Shown: positions 16,148-25,302 of the stretch, piece by piece
How the letters are laid out: every line of letters begins with the position of its first letter
Numbering within the stretch: the stretch's first letter is position 1
Source of the DNA: Mucilaginibacter mali
Lineage (GTDB): Bacteria > Bacteroidota > Bacteroidia > Sphingobacteriales > Sphingobacteriaceae
Length of the DNA stretch: 64,000 nt
Assembly: GCF_013283875.1 (NCBI RefSeq)
Contig: NZ_CP054139.1
Coordinates: forward strand, 2,108,001 to 2,172,000
Direction: 5' to 3'
Notes under the pieces: model-generated
Databases searched by the model: none
Told to the model about the DNA's origin: nothing
The model's input: the letters and a program-made list of their open reading frames with translations, nothing else
Program-made: the position numbers and the translations under genes

Positions 16148-16939
16148 ATGGCATTCAATAATAATCGGGATAACTACAGGGATAACAGGGAAAAGCGCGA
16201 AAGCAATCAAATGGTGTTTGGCATCCGTGCCGTAATGGAAGCCATTACGGCCGGCAAGGAGATCGAGGCACTGTATATACAACGCGGCCTGTCAGGCGGC
16301 TTATGGCACGAGTTGCGCGAGTTGCTGACCGAATACCATATCACAGCGCAACAGGTACCTATTGAAAAGCTGAACCGCCTTACCATGAAGAACCACCAGG
16401 GCGCCGTAGCTTTTATATCGCCTATCACTTATCAAAAAATAGAGGACATTATCCCCCAGATATTTGAAAAAGGGGAGGTGCCGCTGGTTTTGGTGCTTGA
16501 CGGTATTACCGATGTGCGCAATATGGGTGCCATAGCCCGCACGGCCGAATGTGCAGGTGTACACGCTATTGTGATACCATCAAAAGGTTCGGCACAGATC
16601 AATCCCGATGCGATTAAAACATCGGCCGGAGCATTATATAAAATCCCGGTTTGCCGACAGGATAACCTGGTGCAATCGGCCAAATTTTTACAGGAGAGCG
16701 GCCTGCAACTGGTGTGCTGTACCGAAAAAACCAACGATTATATCTACAAGCCCGATTATACTATGCCAACGGCTATCGTGATGGGCTCGGAAGATGGGGG
16801 TATCCGAAATGAACTGATCCGCATATCCGACCATTTGGCCAAAATACCTATGCACGGCGAGATTGAATCGCTGAACGTATCTGTATCCGCAGGTGTCATT
16901 ATTTATGAGGCGATAAGGCAGCGCGCTGTCGCGCAGTGA
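16148..16939 (+). CDS. rlmB: 23S rRNA (guanosine-2'-O)-methyltransferase RlmB
   Basis: A 263-residue SpoU/TrmH-class methyltransferase that 2'-O-methylates a guanosine of the 23S peptidyl-transferase region. An Asn/Arg-rich leader is followed by the substrate-binding domain (VFGIRAVMEAI..). The knotted SAM domain has its three motifs: VLDGITDVRNMGAIARTAE, the region IVMGSEDGGIRNELI, and ESLNVSVSAGVIIYEAIRQR. These separate it from TrmL-type enzymes, and the length is normal. It is divergent from dnaB and convergent with a small unknown gene. Confidence 0.95.
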   Translation: MAFNNNRDNYRDNREKRESNQMVFGIRAVMEAITAGKEIEALYIQRGLSGGLWHELRELLTEYHITAQQVPIEKLNRLTMKNHQGAVAFISPITYQKIEDIIPQIFEKGEVPLVLVLDGITDVRNMGAIARTAECAGVHAIVIPSKGSAQINPDAIKTSAGALYKIPVCRQDNLVQSAKFLQESGLQLVCCTEKTNDYIYKPDYTMPTAIVMGSEDGGIRNELIRISDHLAKIPMHGEIESLNVSVSAGVIIYEAIRQRAVAQ

Positions 16940-16968
16940 TTAGAGATTAGTTAGAAGTTACGAAAAAC

Positions 16969-17289
16969 TTAAGTTGTCCTTCTGTAGATAGTGGCAAAGT
17001 TTGTTGCGAAAGCAGAATGTACGACCTTTTGCCACCAATCGCCTGGGATGCCCGGAAACTTTTTTTCTAATTGATCAGTAAATTCATCCCAACCTTCAGT
17101 TTCTTCCGTGATTCTAAGTACCCGATCATTGTAGATTATCTCCATAACGATATCATCGGTCGTCATTATGTCGGCCTTATGCACGTTGATTTCCGAGATG
17201 TTATCCCAAAATATTTCTAATGTTCTATCGCTCAGCTTTATTACAAAGCTGGTTTCCCGAAATTCGAATATTCCAAATGTGCCTAACAT
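16969..17289 (-). CDS. Hypothetical protein, possible PH-like fold
   Basis: A 106-residue protein without signal or membrane segment. It starts MLGTFGIFEFRETSFVIKLSDRTLEIFWDNI, with strand-rich alternating hydrophobics, and ends after a Trp-rich helix (FPGIPGDWWQKVV). The pattern of short strands plus a C-terminal helix recalls small PH-like or immunity-type proteins, but no family is recognised. It is bracketed by 14-bp inverted repeats and is convergent with rlmB. Confidence 0.6.
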   Translation of the reverse strand: MLGTFGIFEFRETSFVIKLSDRTLEIFWDNISEINVHKADIMTTDDIVMEIIYNDRVLRITEETEGWDEFTDQLEKKFPGIPGDWWQKVVHSAFATNFATIYRRTT

Positions 17290-17299
17290 GGTACCAACA

Positions 17300-17335
17300 A
17301 AAATAGCGATGAATTTGAAGATTCATCGCTATTTT
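17300..17335 (-). terminator. Terminator of manC
   Basis: A perfect 15-bp inverted repeat (AAAATAGCGATGAAT / ATTCATCGCTATTTT) has a 6-base loop and a T-rich 3' arm on both strands. It lies 50 bp after the manC stop and just before the next minus-strand gene. Confidence 0.75.
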
Positions 17336-17384
17336 AGAATGATTAGAACCTAATCTCTAATCAACCAATCACTAATCTCTAACA

Positions 17385-18470
17385 TTATATATACTTCGTA
17401 CCAAACTGCTGCTTCACATCGGCAACAATTTGTTTAACGCCTTGCTCTTCCGAGCGTGGGCTGATCAGTAGGGTATTGTTCGATTCAACCACGATAAAAT
17501 CGTGCAGGCCTTTAATAATCACCAGTTTACCCTCGGGTACATTCACCATACAGTTTGATGAATCGTACATGATCACCTTGTCCGACGGGATCACGGCGTT
17601 ACCTACGTAATCTTTCTCGGCCAGATCATAAATTGATGCCCAGGTACCCAGGTCGCTCCAGCCAAACTCTGATGGTAATACGTATACGTTCGAGGCTTTT
17701 TCCATAATACCGTAATCAATAGAGATGTTGGTGCAACGCTGGTAGGCGGTGTGGATATACGGCCTTTCATCGTCGGTGTTATAAACCGAGCGGGCATCGG
17801 CAAAAATGTCGTTCATATCGGGCAGGTGCTGGCCAAAAGCATCCACTATAGCTTTGGCCGACCACACGAAGATGCCCGCGTTCCATAGGAAATCGCCGCT
17901 TTGTAAAAAGGTTTTGGCAATTTCCAGGGTAGGCTTCTCGGTAAAGGTTTTTACTTTATGGAAATCGCCATTGATGGTTTTATCGGTGAATTGAATATAG
18001 CCATAGCCGGTATCGGGGCGAGATGGCTTAATGCCCAGGGTAATAAGGCAATCGTTTTGCGATGCCGTCTCCAGCGAACGTTCGATAGTAGCTATAAAAC
18101 CCGGCTCATCCAGTATCAGGTGGTCGGAAGGGGCAACCACAATGGCCGCATCGGGGTTAATGCTTTCTATCTTAAAACAACCATAGGCCACGCAAGGCGC
18201 GGTATTGCGCATTACGGGTTCAGTCAGTATCTGCTGATCGCCAATGCCCTGCAATTGCTCCTTAACCAGGTCGCTGTAAATTTCGTTGGTTACAATGTAG
18301 ATATTTTCCTGCGGGCAGATCTTCAGAAAACGATCGTAGGTTTGCTGTATAAGGGTTTTACCGGTGCCTAAAATATCGATAAATTGTTTGGGATGCGATG
18401 TGCGGCTGATGGGCCAAAAACGGCTGCCGATGCCGCCGGCCATGATAATGGCGTAGTTGTTTTTATTCAT
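17385..18470 (-). CDS. manC: Mannose-1-phosphate guanylyltransferase
   Basis: A 361-residue enzyme making GDP-mannose from mannose-1-phosphate and GTP, the precursor for GDP-fucose, O-antigen and exopolysaccharide. The nucleotidyltransferase signature MAGGIGSRFWPISR (about residues 11-24) with the HPKQF motif is present. VVAPSDHLI, TFTEKPTLE, FLWNAGIFVW and the later ..GWSDLGTW.. motif follow. The C-terminal phosphomannose isomerase cupin domain of longer ManC enzymes is absent, so it is the monofunctional type. It is transcribed alone and ends at a strong terminator. Confidence 0.95.
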   Translation of the reverse strand: MNKNNYAIIMAGGIGSRFWPISRTSHPKQFIDILGTGKTLIQQTYDRFLKICPQENIYIVTNEIYSDLVKEQLQGIGDQQILTEPVMRNTAPCVAYGCFKIESINPDAAIVVAPSDHLILDEPGFIATIERSLETASQNDCLITLGIKPSRPDTGYGYIQFTDKTINGDFHKVKTFTEKPTLEIAKTFLQSGDFLWNAGIFVWSAKAIVDAFGQHLPDMNDIFADARSVYNTDDERPYIHTAYQRCTNISIDYGIMEKASNVYVLPSEFGWSDLGTWASIYDLAEKDYVGNAVIPSDKVIMYDSSNCMVNVPEGKLVIIKGLHDFIVVESNNTLLISPRSEEQGVKQIVADVKQQFGTKYI

Positions 18471-18703
18471 TTGATGTAACTATCAGTGAGTTGACGTTTT
18501 TTTATATAAAAAGCAAATATTGTTGTACCAATTAATGTAAAAGATACGTTTAATAAGCGCTTTACTTACGAGCATAAAAATGAATAAAAAATTGAATTGT
18601 TTGTACCGATTATCATTTTTATTTAAAAAAACGGTTGGTATGTATGGTTTATATGGAAAATTTTGTTATTTTGAACTTTTAATACACGAGTAAATATTTA
18701 TAA

Positions 18704-20899
18704 ATGATAGAGACAAAAAAATCGCTCTTTGACAACCTGCAAAACTTTTTCGGTTTTGATAATTTTAAAGGTGAGCAGGAAGCGATCATAACCAATATCT
18801 TGTCGGGCAATGATACTTTTGTGATCATGCCTACGGGTGGTGGTAAGTCTATGTGCTATCAACTGCCCGCTTTAATGAGCGATGGTACGGCGATAGTAAT
18901 TTCCCCACTAATTGCATTAATGAAGAACCAGGTCGATCAGCTTCGTGCGTTCGGTGGTTCAGATAGTATCGCGCACTTTTTAAATTCATCCTTAACCAAG
19001 TCGGAAATAGCACGTGTTAAAGAGGATGTGCTGGGCGGCAAAACCAAACTTTTGTACGTTGCCCCCGAATCGCTGACCAAGCAGGATAATATCGATTTTT
19101 TACGCCTCAACCATGTATCGTTCGTTGCGGTTGACGAGGCGCACTGTATATCAGAATGGGGACACGATTTCCGCCCCGAATACCGCAAGATCAGGCAGGT
19201 GATCAGTAACATTGGCGAGAACATCCCGATCATTGCCCTTACCGCTACCGCTACGCCAAAGGTACAGCAGGATATCCAAAAGAACCTGCAGATGAACAAT
19301 GCCACGGTATTCAAATCATCCTTTAACCGTACCAATTTGTTTTACGAGGTTCGCCCTAAGCAAAATGTGCTAAAGGAGATCGTTAAGTTTGTGAAGCAGC
19401 AACCGGGTAAATCGGGTATCATTTATTGCCTCAGCCGTAAAAAGGTAGAGGAGGTGGCCCAGGCGCTTACATTAAATGGCGTTAACGCTTTGCCATATCA
19501 CGCCGGTCTTGATGCCAAAGTGCGTGCCGATACACAGGATAAGTTCCTGATGGAAGACTGTGAAGTGATCGTGGCGACCATCGCCTTTGGTATGGGTATT
19601 GATAAACCCGATGTACGTTACGTAATACACCACGATATGCCAAAAAGTATGGAAGGTTATTACCAGGAAACTGGTCGTAGCGGCCGTGATGGTGGCGAGG
19701 GTGTTTGTGTGGCTTTTTACTCGGAAAAGGATATTGATAAGCTGCAGAAGTTTATGAAGGATAAGCCGGTTTCTGAACGCGAGATCGGTACACAGATACT
19801 GAAAGAAGTTATCGACTACGCCGAATCGTCGGTTTGCCGTCGTAAGCAGATACTGCATTATTTTGGCGAAAACTTTAACGAGGCGGGCTGTAACAATATG
19901 TGCGATAATTGCTGCGCCCACAAACAGCACTTTGATGGCGAAGAGCATTTGCACAGGGTTTTAAGCCTGATTAGGGACCTGGGCGAGAAGTTTGATGATC
20001 ACCATGTCATCAGTGTATTAATGGGCGAGGATATCCCGCAGGTACATCATTACGAACACCATTTGCTGGATACGTTTGGATCTGGAAAAGACGCAGGCGA
20101 ACTGGTTTGGAAATCGCTGCTACGCCAGGCCATGCTGGATAATTATGTATCGAAAGATATTGATTATTATGGTTTGCTGAAGCTTACGCAAAAAGGGCAC
20201 GACTTTTTAGAGAACCCGCATAGCATACGTTTTATTATGAACAGGCCGATAGGTGCTACCGATGACGATGATTCGGAAGATAGCCCTAAAACCGGCGGCG
20301 GCGCATTGGATACCGAACTGCTGCAAATGCTGAAGGACCTGCGTAAAAAGATAGCCAAGCAAAAGAACCTGCCGCCATTTGTGATCTTCCAGGATCCATC
20401 GCTGGAGGAGATGTGTACGCATTATCCGATCACTACCGATGAATTGAAGCAGATCTCGGGCGTTGGTGCCGGCAAGGCCCTGAAATTTGGCGCACCGTTT
20501 ACCGAATTGATTAAAAAGTATGTTGAGGATAACGATATCGACCGGCCGATAGACATGGTGATCAAAAGCGCCGCCAACAAATCGGCACTTAAGGTTTATA
20601 TCATCCAGAACATCGACAGGCATTTAAACCTGGAGGATATTGCCGCTTCAAAAGGTATTACTTACGAGGATATCCTGAAAGAGGTGGAAACCATTGTAAA
20701 CTCAGGTACCAAGCTTAACCTTAACTATTATATAGATGAGGTGATAGATGAGGACAAGCAGGAAGAAGTATTTGATTATTTCCGTTCAGCAGAGATTGAC
20801 TCCATCGATAATGCCCTGGTTGAGTTAGGCGCTGATGACTATACCCGCGAAGAGGTGCAGCTAATGCGCATCAAATTCATGTCGGAATTAGGGAACTAA
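18704..20899 (+). CDS. recQ: ATP-dependent DNA helicase RecQ
   Basis: A 731-residue 3'-5' helicase for recombination and fork repair. Domains in order are a SF2 helicase core with Walker A TGGGKSMCYQLPA (about residue 45), DEAH box VDEAHCISEWGHDFRPEY (about 145), and motifs YCLSRKKVE and QETGRSGRDG. A RQC zinc-binding part (VCRRKQILHYFG..CNNMCDNCC) comes next. Then follows a winged helix and an HRDC-like domain (about 540-610). A C-terminal helical extension ends in an acidic segment. The preceding 233 bp is AT-rich and holds a TTATTTTG near-match to the -7 consensus at 18666-18673. Confidence 0.96.
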   Translation: MIETKKSLFDNLQNFFGFDNFKGEQEAIITNILSGNDTFVIMPTGGGKSMCYQLPALMSDGTAIVISPLIALMKNQVDQLRAFGGSDSIAHFLNSSLTKSEIARVKEDVLGGKTKLLYVAPESLTKQDNIDFLRLNHVSFVAVDEAHCISEWGHDFRPEYRKIRQVISNIGENIPIIALTATATPKVQQDIQKNLQMNNATVFKSSFNRTNLFYEVRPKQNVLKEIVKFVKQQPGKSGIIYCLSRKKVEEVAQALTLNGVNALPYHAGLDAKVRADTQDKFLMEDCEVIVATIAFGMGIDKPDVRYVIHHDMPKSMEGYYQETGRSGRDGGEGVCVAFYSEKDIDKLQKFMKDKPVSEREIGTQILKEVIDYAESSVCRRKQILHYFGENFNEAGCNNMCDNCCAHKQHFDGEEHLHRVLSLIRDLGEKFDDHHVISVLMGEDIPQVHHYEHHLLDTFGSGKDAGELVWKSLLRQAMLDNYVSKDIDYYGLLKLTQKGHDFLENPHSIRFIMNRPIGATDDDDSEDSPKTGGGALDTELLQMLKDLRKKIAKQKNLPPFVIFQDPSLEEMCTHYPITTDELKQISGVGAGKALKFGAPFTELIKKYVEDNDIDRPIDMVIKSAANKSALKVYIIQNIDRHLNLEDIAASKGITYEDILKEVETIVNSGTKLNLNYYIDEVIDEDKQEEVFDYFRSAEIDSIDNALVELGADDYTREEVQLMRIKFMSELGN

Positions 20900-20926
20900 G
20901 CTGAAAGGCGAAAGCACAAAGCCAAA

Positions 20927-20965
20927 AGCGGTTATGAAGCGTTATGCTGATAGCTGCTTTTTTTT
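20927..20965 (+). terminator. Terminator of recQ
   Basis: AGCGGTTAT (20927-20935) pairs with ATAGCTGCT (20950-20958), nine pairs including two G-U, and is followed directly by a run of seven T. Confidence 0.65.
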
Positions 20966-21011
20966 GACCAAAGGCTAAGGACTTTAATCTTTTTGCTTTC
21001 GGGTTTTAAGC

Positions 21012-22913
21012 TTACTTCGCGATGATCTTAAATTCTGTCCGGCGGTTTTTAGCGCGGTCTTCATCGGTGGTATTAGGCGCTATGGGCTGCGTTTTTCCGT
21101 AACCTTTAAATACCATCCGAGTTTGATTGATGCCATGATCGCCAAGAAACTGGTATACGGATTTAGCCCTATTTTCTGATAGGGTTTGATTGGCAATATC
21201 GTTACCCACATTATCAGTATGGCCGGATAATTCAATCCTTACGGATGGGTTTAGGTTTAAGAACGCTATTATTTTTTTCAATTCCGCCATCGATTCCGGT
21301 TTCAGGTCGAAACGGTTCGTATCAAAGAATATGTTTTTCAGGATCACCTTATTGCCGATGTCTATTGGCTCGAGCGAGACCGAGATGTTAAAGGGCTTTT
21401 TCGGTTCATGGTCTTTCAGCGAAAAATTCTCGGAGTAGAACATATACCCATTTTTTGATATGTTGAGGCCGTAGTTTTTACCCGATGTTAGCGTAGCCAG
21501 GAAATCGCCACCCGTTGCCGAACTGTAATCCTGGTACACGGGGATATCCTTTTCAAGGTCGATGATCTCGACAGCAGCCTCAAGCGGTTGCTTTTTTGCA
21601 GCGTCGGTAATAACGCCTTTAACATAAGTTACCATATGTGGCCGCACAGTTGATGGTAACTCGAAGGTGTAAATATCGTACCCGCCATATCCGTTCAGGT
21701 TGTTTGAGGCGAAAAAGGCATATGCGCCATTGGCAGTAATGGTAAGGCCGTTCTCATCGCCGCTGGAATTGATTGGGTAGCCCAGGTTTTCGGGTTTTTG
21801 CCATTCGCCGTTTTTGCCAAGTCTGCTGATAAAAAGATCTTTATTGCCCATTCCCGGCCAGCCGTTCGAACAAAAATACAAGGTGCTATCATCGGGATGG
21901 ATAAACGGCGATTGCTCATCGAAGCTGGTATTGATATTAGGCCCAAGGTTTACCGGTTCGCCCCAGCCTTTTTCTGTCAATGTCGATTTCCAGATATCAT
22001 ATCCGCCATAACCACCTTTGCGGTTACTTACAAAGTACAAGGTACGCCCATCAGCGCTGATAGATGGTTGTGATTCCCAGCCCGCAGTATTAATAGGCGG
22101 ACTCAGGTCAAAGGGCTTAGACCAATCGTTACCTCTTTTTTGCGAGATATAAATATCGCACCGGCCCAAACCATCTGGGCGGTTGCAGCCGGTAAAAAAT
22201 AAAAACCGGCCATCCTGCGATATAGATTGCGCCCCCTCGTTGTAATTTGGTGTATTAATAACGCTGCTAAGCGGGGAAGATAGCTGCCATTTGCCATCCA
22301 GTTTGGTGCTTTTATAAAAATCCTCGTTGTTGGCTATCTTACGGGTAAATACCAGCATGCTTTCATCGGCTGTGGCTACCGGCAAGTATTCGTCGGCAGC
22401 GGTATTTATCTCAGGCCCCATGTTAACAGGTTTAAACGGCACAGGATGCTGCATGGCATTAATGCTGAAGTCGCAGTCGGCTATTAATTTTCGGGCTAAA
22501 AAGCGGTTTGCTTCGGTAATGTAGGGTGCGGCCAGGTATTTTTCCAGGTCGGGTTTGGCTGCTGCGTATTCCGCGTTGTATACTTCAGCTTCACCCAATT
22601 TAAGGTAGATAGCACGGTTATAATCGGGCCTGAGTTTTACTACCGCCCTTAACTGTGTGATGGCGTCCTTATAATTGCGTTTTAAGCGCAGCAGGTCGCC
22701 CAGTTGCGAATGCGCCTCTACAAAATTATCGTCCTTTTGTACCGCTTTATAAAGGTATTGTATGGCCAGGTCGTAATCGTTCTCATCTATAGCCTGGTTA
22801 GCCCGGGTATAAAAACCGGCCGCCTCCTTATCAGTAGTAGAATATTGTCGAACCTGGGCAAATGTCAGTACCGGGAGGGAAAACAGCAATATGAGTATGA
22901 TAGAAATCCTCAT
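21012..22913 (-). CDS. OmpA-family protein with TPR and PD40 repeats
   Basis: A 633-residue exported protein (signal MRISIILILLFSLPVLTFAQ). In order it has TPRs (about residues 28-130), PD40/WD40-like propeller repeats (about 175-420, with SQDGRFLFFTG, SADGRTLYFVSNRKGGYGGYDIW and ..DDSTLYFCSNG.. units), a short CarboxypepD-type strand region, and a C-terminal OmpA domain (about 525-633, LSGHTDNVGND..AKNRRTEFKI). The OmpA domain binds peptidoglycan through the conserved Asp and Arg seen there. This architecture is common in Bacteroidota, where some members belong to the gliding/T9SS-associated set (PorE-like). No porKLMN genes are nearby, so that role is not claimed. Confidence 0.92.
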   Translation of the reverse strand: MRISIILILLFSLPVLTFAQVRQYSTTDKEAAGFYTRANQAIDENDYDLAIQYLYKAVQKDDNFVEAHSQLGDLLRLKRNYKDAITQLRAVVKLRPDYNRAIYLKLGEAEVYNAEYAAAKPDLEKYLAAPYITEANRFLARKLIADCDFSINAMQHPVPFKPVNMGPEINTAADEYLPVATADESMLVFTRKIANNEDFYKSTKLDGKWQLSSPLSSVINTPNYNEGAQSISQDGRFLFFTGCNRPDGLGRCDIYISQKRGNDWSKPFDLSPPINTAGWESQPSISADGRTLYFVSNRKGGYGGYDIWKSTLTEKGWGEPVNLGPNINTSFDEQSPFIHPDDSTLYFCSNGWPGMGNKDLFISRLGKNGEWQKPENLGYPINSSGDENGLTITANGAYAFFASNNLNGYGGYDIYTFELPSTVRPHMVTYVKGVITDAAKKQPLEAAVEIIDLEKDIPVYQDYSSATGGDFLATLTSGKNYGLNISKNGYMFYSENFSLKDHEPKKPFNISVSLEPIDIGNKVILKNIFFDTNRFDLKPESMAELKKIIAFLNLNPSVRIELSGHTDNVGNDIANQTLSENRAKSVYQFLGDHGINQTRMVFKGYGKTQPIAPNTTDEDRAKNRRTEFKIIAK

Positions 22914-22951
22914 GCAGAATTATAGCGGTATATAATTCTAAGTTACACTTT

Positions 22952-23575
22952 TTAAGGAATATTCAAATATTTATGTGTCTGCAACGAAATTTCCCATTGC
23001 GGGTTGTGCATTACATAATCAACAATCAGCGGGATCATTTCCTTCGACTTTGACCATTCGGGTTGCAGGTATAGCTTGCATGCGGGGCCAACCATCTTTG
23101 CATGCTCCTCGGCCCATAAAAAGTCCGATTTGTTAAAAACGATCACTTTCAGTTCGTGCGCCATTTCGGCCACATGTTTTACCGGTGCCTTAAATTTTTT
23201 AGGCGACAGGCAGATCCAATCCCACGAGCCCGAAAGGGGGTAGGCGCCTGAGGTCTCGATAAAAGTCCGGATACCTTTTTGTTGTAGCTGGCCGGTCAGG
23301 TAATCAAGGTTGTAGATCAGCGGTTCGCCGCCAGTTACTACTACGGCTTTGGCGGGGTGCTGCGCGGCGTGTTCTACAATCGTATCAGCCGCGGTCAGCG
23401 CGTGTAGTTCGGCATCCCAGCTTTCCTTTACATCGCACCAGTGGCAGCCCACATCGCAACCGCCAAGGCGTATAAAGTACGCGGCCTTCCCGGTATTATA
23501 CCCTTCGCCCTGTATCGTGTAAAACTCCTCCATCAATGGAAGCAATGTGCCGTCTTCCGGAATTACGTGTGCCAT
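22952..23575 (-). CDS. queE: 7-carboxy-7-deazaguanine synthase QueE
   Basis: A 207-residue radical SAM enzyme of queuosine biosynthesis, converting carboxytetrahydropterin to 7-carboxy-7-deazaguanine. It has EEFYTIQGEGYNTGKAAYFIR, then the cluster motif C40-x3-C44-x2-C47 (GCDVGCHWC) and VVTGGEPL. The Met at 23575 (MAHVIPEDG) is chosen: a Met four codons upstream would overlap a TACCTTTG promoter box and has no conserved residues. Length is typical of the short Bacteroidota form. It is divergent from the lipoprotein operon at 23736. Confidence 0.93.
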   Translation of the reverse strand: MAHVIPEDGTLLPLMEEFYTIQGEGYNTGKAAYFIRLGGCDVGCHWCDVKESWDAELHALTAADTIVEHAAQHPAKAVVVTGGEPLIYNLDYLTGQLQQKGIRTFIETSGAYPLSGSWDWICLSPKKFKAPVKHVAEMAHELKVIVFNKSDFLWAEEHAKMVGPACKLYLQPEWSKSKEMIPLIVDYVMHNPQWEISLQTHKYLNIP

Positions 23576-23584
23576 AATAATTTG

Positions 23585-23592
23585 CAAAGGTA
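23585..23592 (-). promoter_or_regulatory. -7 box directly upstream of queE
   Basis: The minus strand reads TACCTTTG, a TAnnTTTG match, 9 bp before the chosen queE ATG. It supports that start over the earlier Met. Confidence 0.45.
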
Positions 23593-23735
23593 CTTTTTTG
23601 GGCTGAAAGCCGAAAGCTTAGGGGCAAAGGTGATATTATGGTGATAATATCTTTAGCGTACCAACGATTATTTTAGTTTTCGCTTGCATTGTATTTAATT
23701 AATATTCAGTAATATTACTTAATTATTGCGGCAGC

Positions 23736-24500
23736 ATGAAAAAGCTTTACTTCCCCGTCATCCTGGTGCTTATCTTTTGCCTCTCGTCCTGCGTGGATAT
23801 CGAGGAGCATTACGATTTTAAGGCCGATGGATCATGCGCTGTAGTGTACGACTTTGACATGAGTAAGGCCGTGTCCGTTTTGATGAACCTGATGAGCGAC
23901 TCCGTCCGCTCGACACCCGAATTTGGGATGGTGAAAGATACCACGCTTAACTTTTATACCGCGTTGCCGGATACCACTATCGACAAAATGACGCCGGATG
24001 AGATCACCATGGCTAACTCAAGCAGGTTAAAAGTAAAAATGAACCTGAAAAACAACCTGATGAAGGTGAGTTTAACCCATGATGCTAAAAACATCAACGA
24101 CCTTAAATATTACCTGGCGCACATATCTAAATTAAGCAGCATTGGCGGTGTTAACGCACTGACAAAGAATAATAAGAAGAGCAACTCGTTCGATCCGCAG
24201 CAATTGATAGCGGGCGAGGATTACTATATCTACGAGATCACCGAGAAGAAATTTTACCGCATTATCGATCTTTCCAAGTTCAACGCCTTTCTTAAACGCA
24301 CCTCGTCAACCTTTGCCATGGCCAAAGCTATGTTGATTGAAACACCCTATAAGGTAGTGCTTAATTTTGCCAAGCCGGTAAAAAAGATAGATAACCCCAA
24401 GGCTATCCTATCTGCCGACAGGCGGCGTGTAACCCTGCAAACCAGTATGGATGATATCATCAAAAATCCAGCATCGATGAACCTGAAAATTGATTTCTAA
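23736..24500 (+). CDS. Hypothetical lipoprotein
   Basis: A 254-residue lipoprotein (signal ending IFCLSSC, Cys at about residue 19). The mature protein begins VDIEEHYDFKADGSCAVVYDFDMSKA. This style of opening is shared by several uncharacterised Bacteroidota lipoproteins with a beta-rich body. No enzyme motif is seen. The stop lies 6 bp before the Rieske gene and that in turn abuts the next gene, so three genes form an operon. Confidence 0.75.
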   Translation: MKKLYFPVILVLIFCLSSCVDIEEHYDFKADGSCAVVYDFDMSKAVSVLMNLMSDSVRSTPEFGMVKDTTLNFYTALPDTTIDKMTPDEITMANSSRLKVKMNLKNNLMKVSLTHDAKNINDLKYYLAHISKLSSIGGVNALTKNNKKSNSFDPQQLIAGEDYYIYEITEKKFYRIIDLSKFNAFLKRTSSTFAMAKAMLIETPYKVVLNFAKPVKKIDNPKAILSADRRRVTLQTSMDDIIKNPASMNLKIDF

Positions 24501-24506
24501 ACAATA

Positions 24507-24845
24507 ATGAAATGGTATAATACCGGGCTGCCCTATACCGATAGGCCTTTTATAAAAAAGATATCACCCGGTGGGCGTATCGTTTGTTTGGTTGGTTACG
24601 AAGGAAAAGTATTCGCCGTATCGTCTAAATGCCCGCATGCCGGCGAAGATCTTTCGGGCGGATGGTGCAGCGACGAATCTAAACTGGTTTGCCCGTATCA
24701 CCGTTACTCGTACGATTTGGAGACAGGCAAGGGCAGCCCGGGACAAAACGATTATATTAACACCTATGCCGTTAAAATAGAAGAGGGGATGATTTGGGTT
24801 GGGTTTAACACCTTTAAAGAAAAACTTAAACAACTGTTTCAGTAA
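24507..24845 (+). CDS. Rieske [2Fe-2S] ferredoxin-like protein
   Basis: A 112-residue soluble Rieske protein of the NirD/biphenyl-ferredoxin type. The cluster ligands are visible: C42-P-H44 (SSKCPHAGEDL) and C62-P-Y-H65 (LVCPYHRYSYDLETG), 17 residues apart. No signal peptide or membrane helix is present, so it is not a bc1-type subunit. It presumably carries electrons to an unidentified oxygenase or reductase; neither is in the operon. The stop codon directly abuts the next ATG. Confidence 0.92.
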   Translation: MKWYNTGLPYTDRPFIKKISPGGRIVCLVGYEGKVFAVSSKCPHAGEDLSGGWCSDESKLVCPYHRYSYDLETGKGSPGQNDYINTYAVKIEEGMIWVGFNTFKEKLKQLFQ

Positions 24846-25277
24846 ATGGACACCTTATCAATAGACAAGCTAACCACCGGTTTTTACTATACCATTAGCT
24901 TCGATCACCCCTCCGAGTTTGACATCACCTCGCTGAAAAACTTTTTTTATGGCGAAGGTATCCTCATCAATAACTCGTTTGGCAAACCGGTTGCGCTTAC
25001 GGCCGATGCCTACGCCAATAAGCTAAAGGCCCAGGTGGCCGATCATACACTTAAGCACTATTTTCAGCGCGAGATATTTGCTAAAACCGAAGTGTTTGGC
25101 AAGATAGCCCAGCGTGTAAGTACCTACGAATATACTTTTGCCGATAACCGCGCCATAAACATGCCCCGTGGTGTTAACTATATTCAATATTTAAAGGTTG
25201 ATGGTAAATGGAAGATCACATCGATGGTGTGGCAGGATGAGAACGAGCATCACCAGATACCGGCGGAGTATTTGTAA
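24846..25277 (+). CDS. NTF2/SnoaL-like protein
   Basis: A 143-residue protein beginning with no intergenic base after the Rieske stop. The pattern FFYGEGILINN.., then YANKLKAQVAD..HYFQREIFAKTEVFGKIAQRVSTYEY and the closing NYIQYLKVDGKWKITSMVWQDE is that of SnoaL/NTF2-like cone folds, in which a cavity binds a small molecule. Specific function is not recognised. Tight coupling to the Rieske gene suggests a joint role. Confidence 0.78.
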   Translation: MDTLSIDKLTTGFYYTISFDHPSEFDITSLKNFFYGEGILINNSFGKPVALTADAYANKLKAQVADHTLKHYFQREIFAKTEVFGKIAQRVSTYEYTFADNRAINMPRGVNYIQYLKVDGKWKITSMVWQDENEHHQIPAEYL

Positions 25278-25302
25278 TTAAAGAACTTGTATAATTGCGA
25301 AT

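Larger units (their letters stand above)
16937..17383. repeat. Inverted TGATTAGAGATTAG repeats flanking a small gene
   Basis: TGATTAGAGATTAG (16937-16950) is repeated perfectly inverted at 17350-17363, and a shorter inverted copy lies at 17372-17383. The pair brackets the unknown gene at 16969-17289 and the manC terminator. The 14-bp arms are 400 bp apart, so the repeat either marks a mobile cassette or is another of the intergenic self-complementary words of this genome. Confidence 0.55.

Noticed and set aside
17385..18470. manC as part of a local polysaccharide synthesis operon
   Set aside because: It is a single gene with its own terminator, and its neighbours are recQ and rlmB; no glycosyltransferases are adjacent.
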